Shown: in pieces, positions 8,480 through 17,516 of the stretch
How positions within the stretch are numbered: position 1 is the first letter of the stretch
Layout of the letters: every line of letters begins with the position of its first letter
Assembly: GCA_017993835.1 (NCBI GenBank)
Contig: JAGOLX010000042.1
Span: 1 to 53,487, forward strand
Direction of reading: 5' to 3'
DNA: 53,487 bases
DNA from: Phycisphaerae bacterium
GTDB taxonomy: Bacteria > Planctomycetota > Phycisphaerae > Sedimentisphaerales > Anaerobacaceae
Program-made: the position numbers and the translations under genes
The notes under the pieces: model-generated
Seen by the model: the letters and a program-made list of their open reading frames with translations, nothing else
What the model was told of the DNA's origin: nothing
Database searches by the model: none

Positions 8480-10114
8480 ATGGTGAAACGCAGCCAGCGA
8501 GTGGCCATTTGGATAGTGGTCTGCCTGATGTCGTCTCTGCAAGGGATCGTGACGGCGGCAATGCCTGCGGCCGGTCCTTTGCGGGTTCATCCGCACAACC
8601 CGCGATATTTCACCGATGGGACCGAGAACGCCGACGGTTCGCTGAAGGCGGTCTACCTCACCGGCTCGCACACCTGGAACAACCTCGTCGATATGGACAA
8701 GGCGGATCCGCCCACCCCCTTCGATTTCGAGGGATACCTGGACTTTCTCCAAGGACACGGGCACAACTTCATTCGCCTGTGGACGTGGGACTCGGTGACG
8801 TGGGACACCCGGGCCAACGGCAAGCTCGGCAAGGACTTCGTCCACCACGTCGCTCCGTTGCCTTGGGCGAGAACCGGGCCCGAAGAAGACGAATCGGGCC
8901 TATATTCTGCAACGAAATCTCTTGGCTCGATTTCGTTGAAGAATGGAGGAGCCGAATCGACCGACGCGCGTCCGGGATTTGGGAGGGAAAAATCGAAGAC
9001 GGAGATTTTTCCCTCCCAAAGTAGGCCCGATTCGTCTTTTTCGGACTCGGGCAATGCCTTGGACGGCAAACCGAAGTTCGACCTCACGAAGTTCAGCCCA
9101 GAGTACTTCGACCGTCTGCGGGCGCGGGTCCGCGCCGCGGGTGACCGGGGGATCTACGTCTCCGTGATGTTGTTCGAGGGCTGGGGACTTCGCCATGGCA
9201 ACCGCAGGTCGGGCACGCCTGACGGCTGGGCCTATCGCGGACACCCCTTTCATCCGGGCAACAACATCAACGGCATCACGGGCGACCTGAACGGCGACGG
9301 CAACGTCCTGGAGATCCATTCCCTGGCCAGTCCTGCGATTACGGCATTGCAGGCGGCCTACATCCGCAAGGTCGTCGATACGGTCAACGACCTGGACAAC
9401 GTGCTCTTCGAGGTCATCAACGAGGGCGGCGAGAAGGAATGGGACTGGTGGGTCGTCAAGACCATCCAGGACTACGAGCGGACGAAGCCCAAGCAGCACC
9501 CGGTCGGTCTGACCGGCCACGGCGGCGAGAAGACCGACAGCATGCTCGCCAGCAACGCCGACTGGATCTCGCCGGGCGGGCAGGACGGCTACCGCGACCC
9601 CGCGCCCGCCTGGGACGGCAGGAAGGTCAGCCTGCTCGACACCGATCACATCTGGGGCGTGGGCGGCAACCATGCCTGGGTCTGGCGGAGTCTCCTCCGC
9701 GGGCATAACCCCATCTTCATGGACCCCTACGACGGCTCGTTGCTTGGGAATCGGTTCGATCCGAAGTTCGAGCTGCTCCGTCGGAACATGGGCTACACAC
9801 GGCGATATGCCCAGAGGGTGAACCTGGCCGCGATGACGCCGCGATCCGAACTCGCGTCGACGCAATTCTGCCTCGCCGATCCGGGCAAAGAGTACCTGGT
9901 CTACCTCCCCGACGGCGGCGATGTCACCGTGGATCTCGGCGCCGTCTCGGGCGAGCTGTTCGTCGAGTGGTTCAACCCTCGCACCGGTGAGACCGCAGAG
10001 GGCCCCCGCGTCGCCGGCGGCCAGAAACGCACGTTCAACCCGCCTTTCGCGGGCGACGCAGTCCTTTATCTGAGGTCTGCCGGACCGGGTGCAACCGCGC
10101 GCCCGGAGTCATGA
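8480..10114 (+). CDS. Secreted glycosidase-like protein interrupted by an in-frame palindromic repeat
   Basis: Protein of 544 aa with a signal peptide (~1-28) and a TIM-barrel-like body similar to DUF4038/DUF6298-type putative glycoside hydrolases. The segment FEVINEGGEKEW supplies a likely Asn-Glu acid/base pair; a short C-terminal beta domain (about 460-540) resembles the putative collagen-binding modules seen with these barrels. The ATG at 8480 is chosen because AAGGAG lies at 8470-8475; an in-frame ATG at 8465 overlaps the preceding stop (ATGA) but would place that motif inside the gene. Residues about 132-190 (KSLGSISLKNGG and flanks) are low-complexity and encoded by a nested palindrome at 8874-9050, splitting a segment that otherwise reads RTGP then ALDGKPKFDLTKF. 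Whether the protein tolerates the insert is unknown. Confidence 0.78.
   Translation: MVKRSQRVAIWIVVCLMSSLQGIVTAAMPAAGPLRVHPHNPRYFTDGTENADGSLKAVYLTGSHTWNNLVDMDKADPPTPFDFEGYLDFLQGHGHNFIRLWTWDSVTWDTRANGKLGKDFVHHVAPLPWARTGPEEDESGLYSATKSLGSISLKNGGAESTDARPGFGREKSKTEIFPSQSRPDSSFSDSGNALDGKPKFDLTKFSPEYFDRLRARVRAAGDRGIYVSVMLFEGWGLRHGNRRSGTPDGWAYRGHPFHPGNNINGITGDLNGDGNVLEIHSLASPAITALQAAYIRKVVDTVNDLDNVLFEVINEGGEKEWDWWVVKTIQDYERTKPKQHPVGLTGHGGEKTDSMLASNADWISPGGQDGYRDPAPAWDGRKVSLLDTDHIWGVGGNHAWVWRSLLRGHNPIFMDPYDGSLLGNRFDPKFELLRRNMGYTRRYAQRVNLAAMTPRSELASTQFCLADPGKEYLVYLPDGGDVTVDLGAVSGELFVEWFNPRTGETAEGPRVAGGQKRTFNPPFAGDAVLYLRSAGPGATARPES
8874..9050. repeat. Nested palindromic element inserted in frame in a coding sequence
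   Basis: The outer arms 8874-8901 and 9023-9050 pair over 28 bases, with two G-T pairs and one mismatch. Their innermost 14 bases (GACGAATCGGGCCT/AGGCCCGATTCGTC) are perfect. Inside lie two perfect hairpins: 8911-8919 with 8929-8937 (9 bp) and 8978-8994 with 9004-9020 (17 bp, loop 9). The whole would fold as a three-way junction. At 177 nt it is exactly 59 codons with no stop in the gene frame. Base composition is visibly more A/T-rich than the host gene. It has no transposase, so it is MITE-like or comparable to Rickettsia palindromic elements. Confidence 0.85.
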
Positions 10115-10139
10115 GTCCCAGCTATCGAAGGAGGTCCCC

Positions 10140-13022
10140 GTGAGATCGATTCTTGTGTGCCGTGCGCCGGTCGTGCGAGCGGCTGTCTCGGTGCTGTGCC
10201 TCGTGCTCGGAATGGCGAGCGCGTGCAGGAGCATGGACACATCCTCGCGGGCGGCGGACCGTGTGTCTCTCGCGGGACCGTGGCGGTTCGCGCTCGACCG
10301 CCAGGACGAAGGCGTCGCGCAGCAGTGGTTCACGCGGGACCTGACGGATCGCATCGAACTGCCCGGCGCACTGCAACAGCAGGGTTACGGCGACCCCATC
10401 GGGACGGACACGCCCTGGGTGGCCAAGCTGATCGACGTGCAGTGGCATACGAAGGAGAAGTACCGCCCGTACACCGAGCCGGGCAAGGTGCTGGTTCCGT
10501 TCTTCCTCCAGCCCGAGCGTCACTACGTCGGTCCCGCGTGGTACCAACGCGACTTCTCCATCGCCGACAAATGGCAGGGTCGCAGGATCGTTCTGACACT
10601 CGAGCGGGCCCACTGGGAGACGCAGGTCTGGGTGGACGACAGACCGGCGGGCGGCAATCGAAGTCTCGGCGCGCCCCATGTCTACGATCTGGGAACGCAC
10701 CTGACGCCGGGACAGCACCGTCTGACGATCCGCGTGGACAATCGGATGATCGTCGACGTGGGCGCCGACGCCCACAGCATCAGCGACGAGACGCAGACGT
10801 GCTGGAACGGGATCGTCGGTCGCATCGAGCTGGCCGCGACGTCGCCCGTCTGGCTGGCCCAGGTTCAGGCCCATCCGAAGGTCGCGACGAAGTCGGTGCT
10901 CCTTAAGGTCCGCTTGGGCAACGCGACCGGCCAGGCCGGCCAGGGGACGCTGACGGCAGGCGGTCGCAGTCAACCCGTGACCTGGGGCGCCGACGGCGGG
11001 CAAGCCCAGATCGAGGTGAGCCTGGGCGCCGAGGCCCGCCTGTGGGACGAGTTCGATCCGGCGCTGCACCAGGTCACGGTCTCCCTCACGGCCCCCGGCG
11101 TGGACGACTCCGCGTGCGTGACCTTCGGCCTTCGCGAGGTCGGGACCGAGGGGCTCTACCTGACGATGAACGGCAAACGGTTCCTGGCTCGCGGCGTGCT
11201 CGAATGCGCGGTCTTTCCCCTGACCGCGTATCCGCCGACCGATGTGGACTCCTGGCGGCGGATCATCCGCATCTGCAAAGATCACGGCCTGAACCACATG
11301 CGATTCCATTCGTGGTGCCCGCCGGAAGCTGCATTCGTCGCCGCGGATGAGTTGGGATTCTACTTGCAGCCGGAATGCGGGATTTGGGCCCGCGCCGGCA
11401 CCCGCCTGGGCTACGGCGACCCTGCGGACAAGTGGCTGTACGAAGAAACCGACGCGATTCTCGATGCCTATGGCAATCATCCGTCGTTCGTGTTCATGGC
11501 GCACGGCAACGAGCCCTCGGCCAAGACCGAGTTCCTCGCGGCCTGGGTCCGGTACGTGAAGGAAAAGGACCCCCGGCGGCTCTATACGAGCGCCACCGGC
11601 TGGGGCCCGACCGAGGAGAACCAGTACGACGCGGCGCTGGCGGTGGGCGGTCGCCAGGGCCGGCGCATCCGCGGCGATACCGGCTGGCGCGGCGCGGACT
11701 ACCGCGAAGGGATCGCGCCGACGAAGGTCCCGATCATCGGGCACGAGATCGGGCAGTTCTGTTCCTATCCGAACTTCGACGAGATCGCCAAGTACACCGG
11801 GGCGCTCAAGCCGGGCAATCTCATGATCTTCCGCGATTTCGCCCGTGCCGGCGGCATCCTGGAACAGAACCGCGAGCTCGCCCACGCGTCGGGCAAGCTC
11901 CAGGTCCTGTGCTACAAAGAGGAAATCGAAGCGGCCCTGCGAACCCGAGGGCAAGCGGGTTTCCAGTTGCTCGATCTGCACGACTTCCCCGGCCAGGGCA
12001 CCGCGCTGGTGGGCGTGCTGGATGCGTTCTGGGATTCCAAGGGCTATGTGACACCTGCGGAGTATCGTCGCTTCTGCAATACGACCGTGCCGCTGGTTCG
12101 TCTGGCCAGGCGGGTCTTCACCACCGCTGAGACGTTGGAGGCGGACGCCGAGATCACGCACTTCGGTCCGGCGCCCCTGGAGAGTGCGTCGCCCTACTGG
12201 AGACTCGTCGATGCCGGCGGCAACGTCGTCGCCTGCGGGGACTTCCCGACCTTGACGATCCCGCTCGACAGCGCGACCCCGCTGGGTCGGCTGCGGATCG
12301 ACTTCTCGAAGCTCGATGCGCCGAAGGAGTATCGCATCGTCGTCGGTATCGAGGGCACGCCCTTCGAGAACGACTGGTTGATCTGGCTCTATCCGTCCGA
12401 CGTGGATGTGACAGCGCCCCAGGGTGTGTTGGTGACCACCCGCCTCGACGACGCGACGAAGGCGGAACTGGAGAAGGGCGCGACCGTCGTGCTGTTCCCC
12501 GAGCGGATCGGGCGGGCGCATCCGCCCGTCTCCTTCACGCCCATCTTCTGGAACAACCAGCTCTTTCCGAACGAGCGGCGCCAGACGCTGGGACTGCTCT
12601 GCGATCCGAAGCACCCCGTCCTGGCGCGATTCCCCACGCGCGAGCACAGCGATTGGCAGTGGGAGGACATCGTGCGAGGATCGCGGGCGTTCGACTGCGC
12701 GGCCCTGCCTGCCGAGGTGCGCCCGCTCATCCGGGTCATCGACGATTGGAACACCGGGCGCAAGCTGGCGCTGGCGTTCGAGTGCCGGATCGGTCCGGGG
12801 AAACTGCTCGTCTGCGGCGCGGATCTCTCGAAGACAGGGACTCGCTCGCCGGCGGCAAGGCAGTTATACTCTAGTCTGCTGGCCTATGTGTCGGGTCCGG
12901 GCTTCCAGCCGGGAGTGACGCTGACGGCCGATCAGGTGCAGGCGCTGCTGGACCAGGAGACCCCGGCCAAACGCGCGCCGCAGAGCGACAAGCCGTTGAC
13001 CGAGCTGACGCCCGACATCTGA
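10140..13022 (+). CDS. Secreted glycoside hydrolase family 2 protein
   Basis: Exported GH2-type beta-glycosidase of 960 aa. The GTG at 10140 is taken as start: AAGGAGG lies 5 bases upstream, and it opens a signal peptide ending near LGMASAC, a weak lipobox. A jelly-roll sugar-binding domain (about 40-220, WYQRDFSI, ERAHWETQVWVD) and an immunoglobulin-like domain (about 225-330) precede the TIM barrel (about 335-620). Predicted acid/base is Glu458 in HGNEP; predicted nucleophile is Glu536 in IIGHEIGQF. The C-terminal region (about 720-930) looks like a glutamine-amidotransferase/ThuA-like accessory domain without obvious catalytic residues. Third gene of the plus-strand operon, 25 bases after the previous stop. 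Glycan specificity cannot be read from the sequence. Confidence 0.85.
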   Translation: MRSILVCRAPVVRAAVSVLCLVLGMASACRSMDTSSRAADRVSLAGPWRFALDRQDEGVAQQWFTRDLTDRIELPGALQQQGYGDPIGTDTPWVAKLIDVQWHTKEKYRPYTEPGKVLVPFFLQPERHYVGPAWYQRDFSIADKWQGRRIVLTLERAHWETQVWVDDRPAGGNRSLGAPHVYDLGTHLTPGQHRLTIRVDNRMIVDVGADAHSISDETQTCWNGIVGRIELAATSPVWLAQVQAHPKVATKSVLLKVRLGNATGQAGQGTLTAGGRSQPVTWGADGGQAQIEVSLGAEARLWDEFDPALHQVTVSLTAPGVDDSACVTFGLREVGTEGLYLTMNGKRFLARGVLECAVFPLTAYPPTDVDSWRRIIRICKDHGLNHMRFHSWCPPEAAFVAADELGFYLQPECGIWARAGTRLGYGDPADKWLYEETDAILDAYGNHPSFVFMAHGNEPSAKTEFLAAWVRYVKEKDPRRLYTSATGWGPTEENQYDAALAVGGRQGRRIRGDTGWRGADYREGIAPTKVPIIGHEIGQFCSYPNFDEIAKYTGALKPGNLMIFRDFARAGGILEQNRELAHASGKLQVLCYKEEIEAALRTRGQAGFQLLDLHDFPGQGTALVGVLDAFWDSKGYVTPAEYRRFCNTTVPLVRLARRVFTTAETLEADAEITHFGPAPLESASPYWRLVDAGGNVVACGDFPTLTIPLDSATPLGRLRIDFSKLDAPKEYRIVVGIEGTPFENDWLIWLYPSDVDVTAPQGVLVTTRLDDATKAELEKGATVVLFPERIGRAHPPVSFTPIFWNNQLFPNERRQTLGLLCDPKHPVLARFPTREHSDWQWEDIVRGSRAFDCAALPAEVRPLIRVIDDWNTGRKLALAFECRIGPGKLLVCGADLSKTGTRSPAARQLYSSLLAYVSGPGFQPGVTLTADQVQALLDQETPAKRAPQSDKPLTELTPDI

Positions 13023-13055
13023 GTTTCGAAACACGTACGCGAAGAAGGAGATTGT

Positions 13056-15167
13056 ATGAGAAGGTGTGTCACAATTGTTGTCTGTGTCTGCATGACTCTG
13101 GCGCTGGCCGCGGCTTCCAATGCCGAGATCAAGGTTATCGCGGACCGCCAGCCGAGCGATGCGGCGTCCGCCGGTTTTCGCTTTGCGAATATCCCCTCTC
13201 CCTCCCAGAACGACGCGGCTATGAAAGCTGCGTTCACCCTCGTCGATGGCCGGGCCGACCGCAACGGCGGCGCCCTCGACGTGCTCCACGACGGCAGAGT
13301 CCCCACCGAAGCTGATCAACCCTCCGCGAACTTCTTCTTCAATGCGGGCACGGACGGCGGCAGGCTACTCGTAGACCTCGGGAGCGTCATCGAGATCAAG
13401 CAGGTGAACACGTACTCCTGGCACCCGGGCTCGCGCGGCCCGCAGGTGTACGGACTGTATGCTTCCGATGGCGCCGCGGACGGTTTCAACGCCCAGGCGA
13501 AGAAGGGGACTGACCCGGCGACGTGCGGATGGATACTGCTCGCGCAAGTCAATGCCCGCCCCCAGCAGGGCGATGTCGGCGGGCAGTACGGCGTCTGCAT
13601 CTGTGATTCCGCCGGCGTGCTCGGCAAGTATCGGTATCTGTTGTTCGATGTCTCGCGTACGGCGGGCGATGATCCTTTTGGCAATACGTTCTTCAGCGAG
13701 ATCGACGTCGTCGATTCCGTCACGGCGCCCGTTCCGATTGCCACAGCCGAGCAGGCGGGCGGCGCAGAGGTCGTCGAGGCCGAAGGCGGCAAATATCGCA
13801 TCACCATCGACACCAGCGAGACGCCCGACCTGACCGCGTGGGCACACAAGGAACTGGCGCCGGTCGTGCAGCAGTGGTATCCGAAGATCGTTGCCATGCT
13901 GTCCAGCGAGGGATACGAGGCGCCGACGCAGGTCAACATCACGTTCAGCGCGAACATGCAGGGCGTTGCCGCCACCGGCGGGACGCGAGTCCGCTGCGCC
14001 GCGGCGTGGTTCCGTCAGAACCTGCAGGGCGAAGCCAGGGGCGCGGTTGTCCACGAGCTGGTGCACGTCGTCCAGAACTACGGGCTCGCGCGGCGGAACA
14101 ATCCGAACGCGACGCGAACTCCCGGCTGGGTGGTCGAGGGAATCGCCGACTACATCCGCTGGTTCCTGTACGAGCCCCAGACCCGCGGCGCGGAGATCAC
14201 CGCCCGCAGTATCGACCGCGCCCGATACGACGGCAACTACCGCGTCAGCGGCAACTTCCTCAACTGGATTGTCGGGACCTGCGACAAGGACATCGTGACG
14301 AAGCTCAACGCCGCCGCTCGCGAGGGCAGGTACAGCGAGGATTTGTGGAAGGAGGCCACCGGGCGCACGCTACAGGAACTGGGCGACGAGTGGAAGACGT
14401 ACCTCCAGAAGAAGATCGCGGCCGAGGCCGAGGAAACCGCCAGAATGAACAAGCTCACGCCGGAGGAGGAAGCCGCCGGCTGGAAGCTGCTGTTCAACGG
14501 CGCGGACCTCACCGGCTGGCACAACTTCCGTCGGGAGGACATCCGTCCCGGCTGGCAGATCAAGGACGGCGTCCTCACCTGTGCCGACCCCCACAACGCA
14601 GGCGATCTGTGCACGAGCGATCAGTACGACTGGTTCGAGCTGCAGATCGAGTACAACATTTCCGCGGGCGGCAACAGCGGGATCATGTACCACGTGACGA
14701 ATGAGGGACAAGCCGCGTGGGCGACCGGGCCGGAGTTCCAGCTCGAAGACAACGCAGCGGCGGCCGACCCGGTTCGCTGCGGATGGCTCTACGCCCTGTA
14801 CCAGCCGCCGACTGACCCGAGCACGGGCAAGCTGCTCGATGCGACCAAGCCCGCAGGCCAGTGGAACGAGATTCGCCTGCTCATCACCCCGACGAGGTGC
14901 GCGCACGTCATCAACGGCGTGACCTACTTCGAGTACGTCCTGGGCAGCGAGGATTTCCAGCAGCGGGTGGCCGCGAGCAAGTTCTCGCGAATGCCCCTGT
15001 TCGCCAAGTCGAACAAAGGCTTCATCGCCCTCCAGGGCGATCACGGGCAGGTCTCGTTCCGCAACATCAAGATCCGGCCGATCCAGTCCGTGGCTCGTGG
15101 CGATCGGCCTGAGGCAGGCAAATCCGAAATCCGAGACTCGAAATCCGAAACAAATCCAAAGGGCTGA
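13056..15167 (+). CDS. Secreted basic-secretory-protein metallopeptidase fused to DUF1080
   Basis: Protein of 703 aa with three modules. A signal peptide (~1-23) is followed by a discoidin-like beta region (about 25-235). A basic-secretory-protein domain (about 250-455) contains the zinc motif HELVHVVQ near His333 and, about 30 residues on, EGIADY, the layout of gluzincin-like metallopeptidases. A DUF1080 domain (about 467-690, starting LLFNGADLTGW) adopts a concanavalin-like fold; members act on 3-keto-glycosides. AAGGAG precedes the ATG by 5 bases. The last ~20 residues (KSEIRDSKSETNPKG) are encoded by the palindromic repeat at 15118-15275, which also supplies the stop codon. The downstream oxidoreductase could supply 3-keto sugars to DUF1080, which is inference. 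Confidence 0.83.
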   Translation: MRRCVTIVVCVCMTLALAAASNAEIKVIADRQPSDAASAGFRFANIPSPSQNDAAMKAAFTLVDGRADRNGGALDVLHDGRVPTEADQPSANFFFNAGTDGGRLLVDLGSVIEIKQVNTYSWHPGSRGPQVYGLYASDGAADGFNAQAKKGTDPATCGWILLAQVNARPQQGDVGGQYGVCICDSAGVLGKYRYLLFDVSRTAGDDPFGNTFFSEIDVVDSVTAPVPIATAEQAGGAEVVEAEGGKYRITIDTSETPDLTAWAHKELAPVVQQWYPKIVAMLSSEGYEAPTQVNITFSANMQGVAATGGTRVRCAAAWFRQNLQGEARGAVVHELVHVVQNYGLARRNNPNATRTPGWVVEGIADYIRWFLYEPQTRGAEITARSIDRARYDGNYRVSGNFLNWIVGTCDKDIVTKLNAAAREGRYSEDLWKEATGRTLQELGDEWKTYLQKKIAAEAEETARMNKLTPEEEAAGWKLLFNGADLTGWHNFRREDIRPGWQIKDGVLTCADPHNAGDLCTSDQYDWFELQIEYNISAGGNSGIMYHVTNEGQAAWATGPEFQLEDNAAAADPVRCGWLYALYQPPTDPSTGKLLDATKPAGQWNEIRLLITPTRCAHVINGVTYFEYVLGSEDFQQRVAASKFSRMPLFAKSNKGFIALQGDHGQVSFRNIKIRPIQSVARGDRPEAGKSEIRDSKSETNPKG

Positions 15168-15275
15168 AATTCAAATGACCGAAACGCTGTCGCTGCATCG
15201 GGTGGTCCGTTTTGAATTTCAGGTTTTGGTCATTCGTGCTTGTTTCGGATTTCGGAGTTCGAATTTCGTGCTTCT
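15118..15275. repeat. Palindromic repeat covering two convergent gene ends
   Basis: Imperfect inverted repeat built from AAATCCGAAA-type words. CGAAATCCGAAACAA (15139-15153) is perfectly complementary to 15240-15254, CTGAAATTCAAA (15164-15175) to 15211-15222, and AATGACC (15174-15180) to 15228-15234. It fills the whole gap between the BSP/DUF1080 stop (15165-15167) and the HEAT-protein stop (15274-15276). Sequences of this style recur in many environmental bacterial genomes, to my recollection; I cannot verify copy number here. It could serve as a bidirectional terminator. Confidence 0.75.
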
Positions 15276-17475
15276 ATCTTCGCCGCCATCCGCGTCCGCT
15301 GATGACGCCGTCGGCTCGACGATTGATCTCGTCGGAGATGTTCATGTCGCGGACCTTCTGGGCGAGGCTTCTTGCGGCCTCCCGGTCCGTCATAGTCAAA
15401 CGCCCGGCCAGATCGACCAGCGCCATGCCCGCCTCGGCCTTCAACGTCTCACTCTTGAGAAGCTCCTGGAGTCGGTCGATTGCCTTCGGACCGGGCAGCG
15501 TACCGAGAGTCGCGATGGCCTGTCTTCGTTCGTCGTCGCGACGGGCGCGATCCAGCACCGCCAGACACAGCGTGGTTCGATCCTTCAGCGGGGCCGACTG
15601 GCTCGCGCCGATCAATCGCAACGCGCCGCGGACCGCCAGGACGTAGTGGGTCAGCGAGGTCTCGGTCCTGGAGGCGATGACGGCCAGCGTCTCGGCGGCC
15701 TCGAACTCGGGCCAGTTGCCGAGCGTTCGGATCCCGGCCTCGCGAAGCGCGTCGTCCGCCGACTGCGCCGCGTCGCACACCGCGGCCAGGGCGGCGGTCC
15801 CGCCCAACGCATCGAGGCAGCTCAGCATGGCGATCCGAGTTTCCGCGTCGGCCGTCTTCATCTTGCTGAGGACCGCTTCGGCCGTTGCGTCCTTGTCCTT
15901 GGCGACCGCCAGGGCCGCCCGCAGGGCCGCGACGCCGCTCTCGCGAACGGCAGGGCTCTTTGTCTTGGCCACCAGATCGGTCAGGGCCGCGACATCGACC
16001 GTATCGGCGACGTCGACGAGAGCGCCGAACGCCGCACGCGAGATCGGCTCGTCCGCATCGGCGGCGTAGCCCAGCAGGCTTTCCGCTGCCCCGGATACGC
16101 GTCGCTTGCCCAGCAGGCCGATCGCTACAGCGCGGGTATTGACCTCGCCCGAGGCGGCAAATGCGGAGATCGTTTCATCCACGCGGGGGCCCGCCATCAG
16201 GGCCAAGTCTTCGCGTGCGGCCTTCTGAGCCGCACCGGAATCGGCGACCGCGATCTGGAGCAGCGCCTCGGCCCCTTCGTCGGTCCCGATCTTCGTCAGG
16301 GTCTCGATAGCCGCCAGACGCACGGAGCCATCGCTGCTGTTCAGAACGCGGATGGCCGGCTTGACCGTGGACAAATCGCCGCGGTCGCAGACCAGGCCGA
16401 GGACCTGCACCTGCGACTGTGGGTCCAGATCGAGCAGCAGAGCAACCAGCGCATGCATGGGGGCCTTGCTCCCGACGTTTCTCGCGGCCTGAACCACCGC
16501 AGCGCGGACCTTCGGGTCCCTGTCCTGCATCAGCTCGCGAATCCGGGTGGCAAATCCCTCCGGGTTGCACGTCATCAATCCGGTAATCGCGGCGGCGCGG
16601 ATGCTGAACGGGTTCACGTCCACTGATTTCTCTGCGGTCTGCGTGGCGCAGTCGTAGAGGGTTCCGTAGATCGTTGCAGCGCCTGCGAGATCATTGTGCC
16701 GAGCCATCTCCTGGGCGACGTCGATCAGGCCCTGGGCGGCTTTCATGTGAATCGGGCTCAGCGGCGTGTCAACGACGCCCAGCAGGGCCTGCACACTGTC
16801 CTGGCCTCCAATTCGCGAGAGGGCGGTCACAGCCGCCGCCGCGACCTTCCGATCCGGATCGCTGAGAGCCTTGGAGAGCGACTGGACCGCGGTTCGATCC
16901 CCGCGAGATCCGAGCGAACTGACCAGTCCGATTTTCCACTTCGCGTCCCTGGCCTCGCTCAGAGCTCCCAGCAGAGCGTTTGTTGCACTCGCGTCGGGGT
17001 TCTTCTCCAAGGCCCGGCGGGCATAGTCCCGCAGATGTTCGTCCGGGTCCGTCATCAGTTTCGCCAGGCAAGGGATGGATTCGCCTTTGCCGATTCGCTC
17101 GATCTGCAGGACGATCCAATGGCGGACCGTGGTCTCGATCGCGGACTGCTCGACGGTCTTGACCAGCGCCTTCGCGAGGGTCTCCCGCTCGGCCTGGGCG
17201 CCGGGACGGGCCGCGTGAGAGCCCATGTCCTGGAGCATGATCTGATACTTGTAACGCGAGCCGACATCCTGCGCCGACATCAACGGGAGCAGGTAATCGA
17301 TGGCCGTCTGATAGGCTTGGGCCAGTTGCGTCGCGTCGCGAGCGGGGGCCTCGGCCTTGCCGGACAGTTGTTTGACGAGGTCCTCACCGCTTTGGGCGAA
17401 CGCGGGCGACGCCACTACGAACAGGGCAACCGTCGCCATCGCGGTAACTGATATCTTCAAGAGGCTGCGTGTCAT
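15274..17475 (-). CDS. Secreted HEAT-repeat protein
   Basis: Protein of 733 aa with a clear signal peptide (~1-28, cleaved near ASPAFA-Q). The rest is almost entirely helical repeats of 30-40 residues in which Asp-Pro-Asp and RxAAxxAL patterns recur (for example DPDEHLRDYARRALEKNP and DRKVAAAAVTALSRIGG). This is typical of HEAT/PBS-lyase-like repeat solenoids, which bind proteins or cofactors; there is no visible catalytic motif. The ATG at 17475 is chosen because GAGGAA precedes it and the signal peptide starts there, although the frame stays open upstream. It lies 41 bases after the oxidoreductase gene and is probably co-transcribed. It might scaffold that enzyme or a secreted complex; this is inference. 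Confidence 0.85.
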   Translation of the reverse strand: MTRSLLKISVTAMATVALFVVASPAFAQSGEDLVKQLSGKAEAPARDATQLAQAYQTAIDYLLPLMSAQDVGSRYKYQIMLQDMGSHAARPGAQAERETLAKALVKTVEQSAIETTVRHWIVLQIERIGKGESIPCLAKLMTDPDEHLRDYARRALEKNPDASATNALLGALSEARDAKWKIGLVSSLGSRGDRTAVQSLSKALSDPDRKVAAAAVTALSRIGGQDSVQALLGVVDTPLSPIHMKAAQGLIDVAQEMARHNDLAGAATIYGTLYDCATQTAEKSVDVNPFSIRAAAITGLMTCNPEGFATRIRELMQDRDPKVRAAVVQAARNVGSKAPMHALVALLLDLDPQSQVQVLGLVCDRGDLSTVKPAIRVLNSSDGSVRLAAIETLTKIGTDEGAEALLQIAVADSGAAQKAAREDLALMAGPRVDETISAFAASGEVNTRAVAIGLLGKRRVSGAAESLLGYAADADEPISRAAFGALVDVADTVDVAALTDLVAKTKSPAVRESGVAALRAALAVAKDKDATAEAVLSKMKTADAETRIAMLSCLDALGGTAALAAVCDAAQSADDALREAGIRTLGNWPEFEAAETLAVIASRTETSLTHYVLAVRGALRLIGASQSAPLKDRTTLCLAVLDRARRDDERRQAIATLGTLPGPKAIDRLQELLKSETLKAEAGMALVDLAGRLTMTDREAARSLAQKVRDMNISDEINRRADGVISGRGWRRR

Positions 17476-17516
17476 TGTGTGGTTCCTCTTCAAAGTGCAT
17501 TCCTGTCTGATCGGGA

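Noticed and set aside
8859-9062. Eight-base direct repeats TGCCTTGG flanking the palindrome as a target-site duplication
   Set aside because: The distance between copies is 196 bases, not a multiple of three. If these were the boundaries the gene would have been frameshifted, so they are probably chance.
10122-12647. Minus-strand 841-residue open frame under the GH2 gene
   Set aside because: It has no recognisable domain. The plus strand carries a complete GH2 with both catalytic Glu.
15097-16626. Plus-strand open frame under the HEAT gene
   Set aside because: It begins inside the palindromic repeat and runs antisense to a repeat protein; it has no domain of its own.
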